Assembly (NCBI GenBank): GCA_946887085.1
Contig: CAMPKG010000136.1
Span: 1 to 8,569 of the forward strand
Reading direction: 5' to 3'
Length of the DNA: 8,569 nucleotides
Source: an uncultured Sphingobacteriales bacterium
GTDB taxonomy: Bacteria > Bacteroidota > Bacteroidia > Chitinophagales > Chitinophagaceae
Shown: piece after piece, positions 1 to 6,544 of the stretch
How the letters are laid out: each line of letters begins with the position of its first letter
Position numbering within the stretch: position 1 is the stretch's first letter
The notes under the pieces: generated by a model
What the model saw: only the letters and a program-made list of their open reading frames with translations
Databases searched by the model: none
Told to the model about the DNA's origin: nothing
Made by a program: the position numbers and the translations under genes

Positions 1-35
1 TTCCTGCCTGGTGTTAATTGCATAAAAAAAATCAA

Positions 36-542
36 ATGAAGCGCTACAGTATTTTGCTCATCGGCTTCCTGCTTGCCGGCTCTTTTGTAGCAGGCTACGC
101 GGTAGGTAACAAACAAGACAAGAAAGACATTGAACCGGGTGTCCATGGCATCGGCGGTATCTTTTTCAAATGCAAGGATCCCAAATCGCTTAAGAAATGG
201 TACGACGAAAACCTTGGTTTTAAAAACAACCAGTACGGTACCGTCTTCGAATGGCGGCAGGCAGGCGACAGCACGAAACATGGTTACACCCAGTGGAGCC
301 CTTTTAAAGAGACCACGAAGTATTTCGAAAAGGAATTTATGATCAACTACAGGGTGGGCAATATGGACCTGCTGCTTGCCAACTTAAAAGCAAAAGGCAT
401 CCTGCCGATCGACACGGTTGAAAGCGCCAGCTATGGAAAATTTGTGCATATCAAAGACCCTGAAGGGAACCGCATTGAGCTTTGGGAAGCAAATGATATC
501 GAATATGAAAAACTCGGCGAGGGGCAGGCAACCTTATATTAA
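36..542 (+). CDS. VOC superfamily protein (glyoxalase/bleomycin-resistance/dioxygenase fold) with N-terminal membrane anchor or signal peptide
   Basis: The 168-residue product has a hydrophobic segment at about residues 5-24 after a short basic start (MKRYS), then a polar stretch (residues 25-35), then a single VOC domain. The domain shows two beta-alpha-beta-beta-beta halves. The first starts at GVHGIGGIFFK (37-45) with helix DPKSLKKWYDENLGF. The second runs from about 101 and ends in the family hallmark DPEGNRIELWE (141-151). H37 and E148 are at positions that often bind the metal in this superfamily. Members include lyases, isomerases, dioxygenases and binding proteins, so the reaction cannot be assigned. 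Most small VOC proteins are cytosolic; the leader suggests membrane anchoring or export, and no lipobox cysteine is present. I chose ATG 36 over the in-frame TTG at 18 because it places a typical positively charged n-region directly before the hydrophobic stretch. A stop codon at 15-17 closes the frame upstream, so the gene is complete. Confidence 0.85.
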   Translation: MKRYSILLIGFLLAGSFVAGYAVGNKQDKKDIEPGVHGIGGIFFKCKDPKSLKKWYDENLGFKNNQYGTVFEWRQAGDSTKHGYTQWSPFKETTKYFEKEFMINYRVGNMDLLLANLKAKGILPIDTVESASYGKFVHIKDPEGNRIELWEANDIEYEKLGEGQATLY

Positions 543-551
543 TCACTCCCT

Positions 552-575
552 CCAAAGCATGAAAACCTGCTTTGG
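552..575. other. Hairpin just after the VOC gene, possible weak terminator or 3'-end stabiliser
   Basis: CCAAAGCA (552-559) pairs perfectly with TGCTTTGG (568-575) around an 8-base loop, ten bases after the VOC stop codon. No T-run follows on the plus strand, so it is not a standard intrinsic terminator. It may protect the 3' end or partly separate the two plus-strand genes. A second, smaller repeat (ACTCT 587-591 with AGAGT 600-604) lies in the same 104-base gap. Confidence 0.4.
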
Positions 576-646
576 GCGCGGAATTCACTCTTTCGTATGA
601 GAGTTTGCAAGGTGCGCCGCTCTTTATTTGCAACAAAAAAAAGTCT

Positions 647-1192
647 ATGAAAAAGATCATTAAAAAGTACGTTACTATTTCTGCTGTCATTTGCGCCGCG
701 ATGTTCGGGCTGACCGCCCTGTTCTGGGATAAACTGGGCTTTGACTACAGCATGCTCCTGGGCTATGCTACCATGATACTGTCCCTGGGTGTAATATTCT
801 TTGCGGTACAGTCTTACAAAAATTCGGTTGGCAAAGGCTATATAAGTTTTAAGCAGGCATTTAAAATAGGTCTGGTGATCACATTGATATCCAGCGCCAT
901 TTATTGTTTATGCTGGATGGTGATCTATTATAATACGGAGCCCAACATTATGGAGGAGTACGGCAGATACATGGTGGAACAGATGAAGGCAGCCGGCAAG
1001 CCGGCCGAGTATATTGCCGCCAAACAGGCCGAGAACGCAAAATTCATGAAGCTTTACGAGAACCCGATCACCAACTTCTTCCTGGTGTTTTTTGTAGAGC
1101 CTTTCCCTATTGGGATCATCATTTCGCTTATTGCGGCCCTAATTCTGCGATCGAAAGATAAGCCGAAGGCTGAATATTCATTCAACCAATAG
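647..1192 (+). CDS. DUF4199-type four-helix integral membrane protein
   Basis: The 181-residue protein has a basic start (MKKIIKKY) and four likely membrane helices at about 8-26, 34-54, 73-95 and 142-167. A charged loop, predicted amphipathic and helical, spans about 97-141. The central wording fits the DUF4199 family, which is widespread in Bacteroidota and has no established function: LLGYATMILSLGVIFFAVQSY, then GKGYISFKQAFKIGLVITLISS. I chose ATG 647 because the frame from 572 gives a polar, unrelated 25-residue extension that overlaps the intergenic hairpin, whereas 647 starts directly with the charged n-region. A poor match to the Bacteroidota promoter (TTTG at 604-607, TTTATTTG at 623-630, spacer 15) lies upstream. 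The gene may therefore be transcribed alone or with the VOC gene. Nothing in the context defines its role. Confidence 0.85.
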   Translation: MKKIIKKYVTISAVICAAMFGLTALFWDKLGFDYSMLLGYATMILSLGVIFFAVQSYKNSVGKGYISFKQAFKIGLVITLISSAIYCLCWMVIYYNTEPNIMEEYGRYMVEQMKAAGKPAEYIAAKQAENAKFMKLYENPITNFFLVFFVEPFPIGIIISLIAALILRSKDKPKAEYSFNQ

Positions 1193-1196
1193 TTTT

Positions 1197-1218
1197 AAAC
1201 CTCGGTCTTCCGGGGTTT
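1197..1218. terminator. Bidirectional terminator-like hairpin between convergent genes
   Basis: AAACCTCGG (1197-1205) pairs with CCGGGGTTT (1210-1218) around a TCTT loop. This gives nine pairs, one of them G-U. On the plus strand it is followed by a T-rich stretch (TTTATCTTTT). On the minus strand the U-rich end is weak. It lies between the stop of the DUF4199 gene (1190-1192) and the stop of the minus-strand phosphoesterase, whose TAA (1217-1219) overlaps the stem. The hairpin probably ends transcription in both directions. Confidence 0.65.
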
Positions 1219-1708
1219 ATCTTTTGCCCAGTTCTATCACTTCGCAATCCTTTATCCGGTCGCCATCAATGGCGAATCGTACCAATGTGCGTACCTTATG
1301 CCAGCCATGTTTACCGGCAGCGCCGGGGTTCATGTGCAGGCAATTGATCTTATCGTCGTAGATGATCTTAAGGATATGCGAATGGCCGGTAATAAAAAGC
1401 TTTGGTGGCTTCGACAATAATTCAGGCCTGACAGAGGGTGCATACCTGCCGGGATAACCGCCAATATGTGTCATGAGCACTTCCACACCCTCGCAGCTCC
1501 ATCTTAGTTTTTCGGGGTATTCGCAGCGTATGTCGTGGCCGTCTATATTGCCGTACACGCCCTTGAGTGGTTTGAAAGCTGCAAGTTTTTCTACAACGCC
1601 GGGGCCAAAATCGCCCGCATGCCAGAGCTCATCACAATGTTCGAAATGCCGGAACACTGCATCATCAAGCCAGCCATGAGTGTCTGAAATAAGCCCGATA
1701 CGGGTCAT
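1217..1708 (-). CDS. YfcE/MJ0936-type metallophosphoesterase
   Basis: This 163-residue calcineurin-like phosphoesterase carries the full ordered metal-binding set. The motifs are SDTHG (8-12, D9 and H11), HAGD (30-33), GNID (53-56, the GNxD/H motif), THIGG (80-84, H81) and GHSH (108-111). The later NPGAAG is typical of the YfcE/MJ0936 subfamily. Proteins of this group are small soluble enzymes that hydrolyse phosphodiesters in vitro with Mn or Ni; their natural substrates are mostly unknown. Length is normal for the family (about 155-180). The start codon lies one base after the gldA-like stop, so the two genes are almost certainly co-transcribed. The pairing may be operonic convenience rather than shared function. 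Confidence 0.92.
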   Translation of the reverse strand: MTRIGLISDTHGWLDDAVFRHFEHCDELWHAGDFGPGVVEKLAAFKPLKGVYGNIDGHDIRCEYPEKLRWSCEGVEVLMTHIGGYPGRYAPSVRPELLSKPPKLFITGHSHILKIIYDDKINCLHMNPGAAGKHGWHKVRTLVRFAIDGDRIKDCEVIELGKR

Positions 1709-1709
1709 T

Positions 1710-2621
1710 TTAAGGCTGCTTTGTCAGCTTGCGGAACACATCTTCCAGCGATTGTGTTTCCGTTTGCATCGAGCTGATATTGATATCATTATTCAGTGCC
1801 ATCTGCATTACTTCTTTACGCAGTTCTTCGGGCTTCTCGGCGTATAATTTCCAGCGGTTCTGGCCAAGATGCTCTGTGCGCTGTACATGTTTGAGCTGGC
1901 GCAGCAGATGGTCACTAACCGCCGATTCAAAGGAAACAAGGAGAACGCTTTGCGCCGTCTTATTTTGCTGAAGACTGGCTATCGAGTCATCCGCCACCAG
2001 GCTGCCATTGCTGATAATGATCACGCGGCTGCACATCGCCTGCACCTCCTGCATGATGTGGGTGGAAAGCAGTACGGTTTTCTCCTTCCCGATATTGGTG
2101 ATCAGGTCGCGTATTTCCACGAGTTGGTTGGGGTCAAGGCCCGAAGTTGGTTCGTCCAGTATCAGCACATCCGGGTTGTGCAGCATGGCTTGTGCAAGGC
2201 CCACCCTTTGCTTGTACCCTTTAGAAAGCATACCGATCTTCTTATGCGCTTCCTTCCCCAGCCCGGTCATGGAGATCATTTCCTCTATGCGTGGTTTAGC
2301 GTTTTTCAGCTTGTGAACGCCTGCACTGAACTCAAGATACTCGCGTACATACATATCATGGTATAAGGGGTTCGCTTCAGGAAGGTAGCCGACGCGTTTT
2401 CGTACTTCCATCGGCTCTTTCAGTATGTCGAACCCGCAGACCTCGGCTGTGCCCGCAGTGGGAGGCAAATAGCCGGTCACCATTTTCATGGTAGTAGATT
2501 TGCCCGCACCATTGGGCCCCAGGAAACCTACAATTTCACCCTTTTTGATCTCAAATGAAATATTATCAACCGCCTTTTGTGTACCGTATATTTTGGTCAG
2601 CGAAGCAACCTTAATTGACAT
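1710..2621 (-). CDS. gldA: GldA-like ABC transporter ATP-binding protein
   Basis: The 303-residue cytoplasmic nucleotide-binding subunit has Walker A GPNGAGKST (35-43) and the Q-loop region YLPEANPLYHDMYVREYL (79-96). It also has signature LSKGYKQ (132-138), Walker B VLILDEP (152-158), D-loop SGLD (160-163) and H-loop H188 in LLSTHIMQEV. The YLPE-NPLY-DMYV stretch and the LSKGYKQRVGLAQA and STHIMQEV wording are what I recognise as GldA. GldA is the ATPase of the GldAFG transporter linked to Flavobacterium gliding motility; homologues are also common in non-gliding Bacteroidota. Residues from about 225 to 303 form a C-terminal domain, as in other ABC-2 type ATPases. No permease (gldF/gldG) is present in the window, so the partner must be encoded elsewhere. 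A TAGTTTTG element lies 4 bases before the ATG. The assignment as an ABC ATPase is certain; orthology to GldA is likely. Confidence 0.88.
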   Translation of the reverse strand: MSIKVASLTKIYGTQKAVDNISFEIKKGEIVGFLGPNGAGKSTTMKMVTGYLPPTAGTAEVCGFDILKEPMEVRKRVGYLPEANPLYHDMYVREYLEFSAGVHKLKNAKPRIEEMISMTGLGKEAHKKIGMLSKGYKQRVGLAQAMLHNPDVLILDEPTSGLDPNQLVEIRDLITNIGKEKTVLLSTHIMQEVQAMCSRVIIISNGSLVADDSIASLQQNKTAQSVLLVSFESAVSDHLLRQLKHVQRTEHLGQNRWKLYAEKPEELRKEVMQMALNNDINISSMQTETQSLEDVFRKLTKQP

Positions 2622-2625
2622 GGGG

Positions 2626-2633
2626 CAAAACTA
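2626..2633 (-). promoter_or_regulatory. Candidate -7 element (TAGTTTTG) for the gldA-phosphoesterase unit
   Basis: Read on the minus strand, TAGTTTTG matches the Bacteroidota -7 consensus TAnnTTTG exactly. It ends 4 bases before the gldA ATG. No clear TTTG -33 element is found at the expected spacing. The position directly after an intrinsic terminator fits a fresh promoter. Initiation a few bases downstream would give a leaderless or nearly leaderless mRNA. Confidence 0.5.
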
Positions 2634-2671
2634 ATGAATTGACTGTAGTTTGAACGTAATAAAAATGCAAA

Positions 2672-2692
2672 AAGCCGGGCGGTGCCCGGCTT
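2672..2692 (-). terminator. Intrinsic terminator after the EGF-domain gene
   Basis: On the minus strand AAGCCGGGC pairs perfectly over nine bases with GCCCGGCTT around a three-base ACC loop. It is followed by TTTGCATTTTTATT. It starts 21 bases after the EGF-domain stop codon. This GC-rich stem with a T-rich tail is the clearest terminator in the window. It separates the upstream minus-strand genes from the gldA unit. Confidence 0.88.
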
Positions 2693-2713
2693 CAGCTTGT
2701 TTGATAAAAATTA

Positions 2714-3196
2714 TTATTTATCAACGCCAACAAAGGTGCAGATCTTTTTATTGCCGTCAACAGTTTCTTCCGTATACAAGGTAAGTTTCCTGTCCTGGTC
2801 CAGGACGATGTTTACATATTTGCCGTTTGCATCATCCCTGATGACAATTTCCCTCCCGTTAATGGTACCGATGAATTTTTCCTGGCCCCTGCTCGCCTGC
2901 ATCACTACAACCTGGTTTGGCGGCATATGCCTGTCAATCCACACCGTATCAAGGAATGGTGTAAAACCACATTTTGTGTTGCCATAATACCTGCCCAGGA
3001 TTTTGTCGAACGCCTCTATCTCGCATTCAGTCCCCTCGTATCCTGTCGGACATTGGCAAAAGCCATTTACACAAGTTGCGTTAACAGAACATTTCAAAGA
3101 CAGGCAGGCATCCCTGTCACAAGACGAATAGACCACCATTGTGCAAACACCAAAAAAAGCCAGAGCCGTAATAATAGTATGTTTCCAGAGCTTCAT
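2714..3196 (-). CDS. Secreted, probably lipid-anchored protein with one EGF-like domain
   Basis: The 160-residue product starts with a signal sequence (residues 1-25: KLWKH then a hydrophobic stretch ending VVYSSC). C26 is the possible lipidation site, although tyrosine at -3 makes the lipobox atypical. A canonical EGF module follows, with cysteines 31, 36, 42, 47, 49 and 58 in the spacing C-x4-C-x5-C-x4-C-x-C-x8-C and the typical ending CPTGYEGTEC. Residues about 62-160 form a beta-rich region (FDKILGRYYGNTKCGF to KKICTFVGVDK). Its two cysteines (in NTKC and KKIC) might pair. The arrangement of signal, EGF domain and about 100 residues of beta-sandwich-like sequence is one I associate with small Bacteroidota surface lipoproteins of unknown role. 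The gene is 54 bases after thiL with no terminator between. A TATTTTAG (7 of 8 to the -7 consensus) upstream could also give it its own promoter. Binding or adhesion is only an inference. Confidence 0.82.
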   Translation of the reverse strand: MKLWKHTIITALAFFGVCTMVVYSSCDRDACLSLKCSVNATCVNGFCQCPTGYEGTECEIEAFDKILGRYYGNTKCGFTPFLDTVWIDRHMPPNQVVVMQASRGQEKFIGTINGREIVIRDDANGKYVNIVLDQDRKLTLYTEETVDGNKKICTFVGVDK

Positions 3197-3250
3197 GCTA
3201 TGTGATTATTGGCCTAAAATACAAAAAATATTGAGCTTGTAAAGGCTTTG

Positions 3251-4294
3251 CTATTTTTTTTCAGCATCAAACGCATTCCAGCCCTGGGCCGTGATGCGGT
3301 GCTTGTTTCCGCCTTTGGTAAGCAAAATCGCTTCTTCGGCAAAGTCGGTCATATACCCGATCACACTGATCTTTTCGCTGGCTGTTATTTTATCATAGTC
3401 GGCCTGGTCTACGGTGAACAGCAGCTCGTAGTCCTCGCCGCCGCTCAGCGCACAGGTGGTAGGCGCGATATTGAACTCAAGCGCCAGTTCCTTAGCTTCG
3501 TCATGTATCGGTATTTTTTCTTCGTAAACTATACAGCCAACGTTACTTTTCCTGCAGATGTGCAGTACTTCAGAGCTCAAGCCGTCGCTTACATCTATCA
3601 TAGAGGTGGGCCTGATCTCATTTTCCTGGAGCCAATTCACTATATCCACTCGTGGTTCGGGCTTCAGGAAGCGTCCAACGGCATACGCTTTATTATTGAG
3701 CGTTGGCTGTACGCCCGGGCTCTCGAGGAATATTCTTTTTTCGCGCTCCAGCAGCTGCAGGCCGGTGTAGGCAGCGCCAAGATCGCCCGATACACAAAGC
3801 AGGTCGCCTTTTTTAGCGCCCGATCTAGTAACGAATTTATCGGGAGCAACTTCACCTATGGCCGTCACACTAATGACAAAACCTTTTTGCGAACTGCAGG
3901 TATCGCCGCCCACCAGGTCGACGTTGAATTTTTCGCAGGCAGCATAAACACCTTCATAGAATTCATCCAGCGCCTCTACTGAAAACCGGTTAGAAAGCCC
4001 CAGGCTCAGTGTAATATGCGTAGGCGTAGCGAACATGGCGCAGATGTCCGAAATATTGACAGCGACAGCTTTATAACCCAGGTGCTTTAACGGCGTGTAC
4101 ATAAGATCAAAGTGTACATCTTCTATCAGCATATCAGTTGTTATCACGGTTTGACGCCCAAACTGGTCGATAACAGCAGCATCGTCCCCCACACTCAGCA
4201 GTGTCCCGGCCTGCACGGTTTCATTATCACGCGTCAGGTGATCTATCAATCCAAATTCGCCCAGCGAAGCAATCTCAGTACGTTGTCCGTCCAT
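3251..4294 (-). CDS. thiL: Thiamine-monophosphate kinase
   Basis: ThiL phosphorylates thiamine monophosphate with ATP to thiamine diphosphate, the last step of cofactor synthesis, in the cytoplasm. The 347 residues match the family length and carry its ordered motifs: GEFGLIDHL (12-20), VGDDAAV (35-41), TTDMLIEDVHFD (52-63), AVNISDICAMFA (78-89), GGDT (129-132), VSGDLGAAYTGL (168-179), SMIDVSDGLSSE (231-242) and SGGEDYELLF (284-293). The conserved aspartates of the Mg-ATP site are all present. The ATG overlaps the upstream suhB stop by one base (TAATG, 4292-4296), which implies translational coupling. No other thi gene and no recognisable TPP riboswitch is present in the window, so its expression probably follows the upstream tolC-family/suhB unit. 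Confidence 0.96.
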   Translation of the reverse strand: MDGQRTEIASLGEFGLIDHLTRDNETVQAGTLLSVGDDAAVIDQFGRQTVITTDMLIEDVHFDLMYTPLKHLGYKAVAVNISDICAMFATPTHITLSLGLSNRFSVEALDEFYEGVYAACEKFNVDLVGGDTCSSQKGFVISVTAIGEVAPDKFVTRSGAKKGDLLCVSGDLGAAYTGLQLLEREKRIFLESPGVQPTLNNKAYAVGRFLKPEPRVDIVNWLQENEIRPTSMIDVSDGLSSEVLHICRKSNVGCIVYEEKIPIHDEAKELALEFNIAPTTCALSGGEDYELLFTVDQADYDKITASEKISVIGYMTDFAEEAILLTKGGNKHRITAQGWNAFDAEKK

Positions 4295-5094
4295 TATTCT
4301 ATTGTTTTTTCTTTACCTTCTTTTACGTTTATCAGTCGCAGCATTTCGTCGTGTATCCGCCCGTTTGTTGCTAAAGTTTCTTTGTCAAATACACTATAAG
4401 GTTTCCCTGTGAAGCTGGTAATACGCCCGCCGGCTTCCTGTACTATCAGGTACCCTGCTGCAAGGTCCCAGGAGTTGAGGTTGTATTCCCAAAAACCGTC
4501 GAACCTGCCGCAGGCAACCCAGCACAGGTCTATCGCTGCCGAGCCCAGGCGGCGCACCGGCAAGCCTTCCAGGATAAAACGTTCGAACACTTTTATCGGG
4601 TGTTCTTTTGCTTCAGGCCATTTATATGGGAAACCTGTTACAAGACAGGCTTTACGAAAATCGCTTTTATTCGATACCGATATCGGCATTCCGTTCAATG
4701 AAGCCCCCATTCCTTTTTCTGCGAAGAACAACTCGTTCATCATCGGGTTGTACACCGCACCAAGAATAAGGTCGTCTTTATATTTCAGCCCTATGCTTAC
4801 GCAACAGATGGGTATGCCATGTGCAAAGTTCACGGTACCGTCTATGGGGTCTATGATCCACTGGTAAGGCGAATCCTGCATCTGCTCACCGGTTTCTTCG
4901 CTGATGATGCTATGTGTGGGGAATTTTGCCCGGATGATCTCTATGATCTTGTCTTCGGAGTGCTTGTCAACCTCTGTTACCAGGTTATTGATCCCCTCCT
5001 TATTCTCCACAGTAAAAGTTCCCTGGAAATAATTCTGAATGATCTTACCCGATTCTTTGATGGCATCCATCAGCACTTCCTTCAATTCGTTCAT
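4294..5094 (-). CDS. suhB: Inositol-monophosphatase-family phosphatase (SuhB type)
   Basis: This 266-residue Mg-dependent, Li-sensitive-type phosphatase is of normal family length (about 260-280). Metal-site motifs are SEE (65-67, E66 as ligand), WIIDPIDGTVNFAHG (79-93, D82 and D85 as ligands) and NSWDLAAGYLIVQEAGG (207-223, D210 as ligand). LVTEVDKHSE (38-47) is the usual N-terminal motif. The family hydrolyses inositol 1-phosphate and related sugar or polyol phosphates; bacterial members often have other substrates, and E. coli SuhB also acts in rRNA transcription complexes. The name is by family resemblance; substrate specificity cannot be read here. The gene starts 6 bases after the tolC-family stop and its own stop overlaps the thiL start, so it is the middle gene of a tight three-gene unit. 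Confidence 0.92.
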   Translation of the reverse strand: MNELKEVLMDAIKESGKIIQNYFQGTFTVENKEGINNLVTEVDKHSEDKIIEIIRAKFPTHSIISEETGEQMQDSPYQWIIDPIDGTVNFAHGIPICCVSIGLKYKDDLILGAVYNPMMNELFFAEKGMGASLNGMPISVSNKSDFRKACLVTGFPYKWPEAKEHPIKVFERFILEGLPVRRLGSAAIDLCWVACGRFDGFWEYNLNSWDLAAGYLIVQEAGGRITSFTGKPYSVFDKETLATNGRIHDEMLRLINVKEGKEKTIE

Positions 5095-5100
5095 AGCTGT

Positions 5101-6540
5101 CTATAGTTTTATTTCCTTGCCCTGGTAGTAATCGATCACTTTCAGTTTGAAAATAAGATCGTATTTGGCACTGGCCAACCGCGATTCTGCGACGTACAGG
5201 TTATTCTGTGCGGTGAGGTATTCTACTGTATTGGTCAACCCGATATCATACCTTTTCTGCGCAAAATCATAGGCACGTTGCGCAGCATTTACCGCCCTGT
5301 CCGCAGCGTTGTATTTCTGTATCGAATTGGTAGCATCGTTGTACGCCTTGTATACATCCTGTTTCAGTTTCAGCTCAGCCTGGTATTTATTCAGCTCCTC
5401 TGAAAAGACATTGATCTTTGCCTGGCGTACGCTATACTGTGCCTGCCATGCATTGAAGACAGGCAGGTTCAGCGTCAGCGCAACTGTCTGGCGGAAGTTA
5501 TTGTCAAACTGCGTCATCAAACGCGTGGTAGTTGTAGTAAAAGTTGGTGTGGTCTGGTAGATCTGGTACTGCGTGCCTGTGGCGTCCGTAGCATAAGAAC
5601 CCTGCACCGGGGCAACTGAGAAGCCGGTTACGTCGAAATCTTTCACTGTTGTAGAAAAGTTGGTACCCGCCTGCGCCCCTAGCGAAAGTGTAGGCCACAA
5701 TGCGCCTTTTGCCGCAGCAAGATTTTTCTCAGCAGCTGATAATCTTAGCTGCCTGCTTTTAATAGCTCCCAGGTGGCGGGAAGCGCTCGCGTAGATCTCC
5801 TCCGGCGTGGTGCCTGCAAGCGATATCTGCTCGCTGATGCTCACTTCAGGCACTTCCAGCTCATAGGGAGTAGCAAAATCGAGATTCAACAGTGCTTTGA
5901 TATCAAGAATGGATGCTGTATAATCTGATATGGCCGTGATAAGATTGGCGCTGTCACTGGCCAGCTGCGATTCTAGATGAGCTCCATTCAATTCAGGTAC
6001 ACGGCCGGCCGCTGATAGTCTTTTCGTTTGTTGAAAAAGCGGTTTTGAGAGCTCTACCTGTTTTTCGCTGATGCGCACCTGTTCACGGGCAAGAAGTGCT
6101 CTAAGATAGCCGGTAGCTACGTTCAATGATACATCATCCTTCAGCTGGTCGAGCTCAGCGCTGGACGCATCCAATGCAAACCTGTTTCGCGCAATATTGT
6201 TGCGTCGCTGAAACCAGCCAAATAGCAGTACATCGGCGTTGCCATTCGCACCCAGGAAATCGTAGCTGGAACCGGTAACGAACTGGTTGGTCGTAGGATC
6301 TACCGAGCGACCGAAACTGCGGCCGTAATTGGAAGAAACGTTCAGGTTGGGCAACTGCGACAAGCGGCTTTGGGTAAGTGCCAGCTTTGCAAGGCGTTCG
6401 TTCAGTACATTTTGCTGTATAGAAATATTGTGCTCCAGCGCATATTGCACCGAGCGCTGAAGGGTCCAGACATTTTGAGCGTAAGTATATTGAAAACCTG
6501 TGAGCAGAAACGCCAATACAATGGTGAGCCGTGTGCGCAT
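5101..6540 (-). CDS. TolC-family outer membrane efflux/secretion channel protein
   Basis: The 479-residue precursor has a signal peptide (MRTRLTIVLAFLLTGFQYTYA, cleavage predicted after A21 with QNVW following). It then has the two-fold repeated TolC architecture. The first half has WTLQRSVQYALEHNISIQQ (25-43) and long coiled-coil helices (about 115-215). The second half has LGAIKSRQLRLSAAEKNLAAAKGALWPTLSLGAQ (257-290) and a second helical hairpin (about 370-465). It closes with QKRYDIGLTNTVEYLTAQNNLYVAESRL (428-455), highly characteristic of the family. A Thr-rich segment (TTPTFTTTTTR, 330-340) lies in an extended stretch before the second-half beta strands, probably an extracellular loop. 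Trimeric TolC proteins work with periplasmic adaptors and inner-membrane pumps. No adaptor or pump gene is in the window. I chose ATG 6540 because the longer frame to 6792 overlaps the neighbouring gene and lacks a signal sequence. Confidence 0.93.
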   Translation of the reverse strand: MRTRLTIVLAFLLTGFQYTYAQNVWTLQRSVQYALEHNISIQQNVLNERLAKLALTQSRLSQLPNLNVSSNYGRSFGRSVDPTTNQFVTGSSYDFLGANGNADVLLFGWFQRRNNIARNRFALDASSAELDQLKDDVSLNVATGYLRALLAREQVRISEKQVELSKPLFQQTKRLSAAGRVPELNGAHLESQLASDSANLITAISDYTASILDIKALLNLDFATPYELEVPEVSISEQISLAGTTPEEIYASASRHLGAIKSRQLRLSAAEKNLAAAKGALWPTLSLGAQAGTNFSTTVKDFDVTGFSVAPVQGSYATDATGTQYQIYQTTPTFTTTTTRLMTQFDNNFRQTVALTLNLPVFNAWQAQYSVRQAKINVFSEELNKYQAELKLKQDVYKAYNDATNSIQKYNAADRAVNAAQRAYDFAQKRYDIGLTNTVEYLTAQNNLYVAESRLASAKYDLIFKLKVIDYYQGKEIKL

Positions 6541-6544
6541 GAAA

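Noticed and set aside
572..646. Upstream in-frame start for the DUF4199 protein
   Set aside because: The extra residues are polar, overlap the hairpin arm at 568-575 and do not resemble the family; the start at 647 begins with the usual charged region.
1869..2366. A 165-codon plus-strand open frame opposite the GldA-like gene
   Set aside because: It lies entirely over the Q-loop to signature and Walker B coding region of the ATPase and shows no protein-like features of its own.
3248..3982. A 244-codon open frame on the plus strand opposite thiL
   Set aside because: It is fully antisense to a clear ThiL with all family motifs, has no recognisable domain, and its amino acid pattern is that of a complement-strand shadow.
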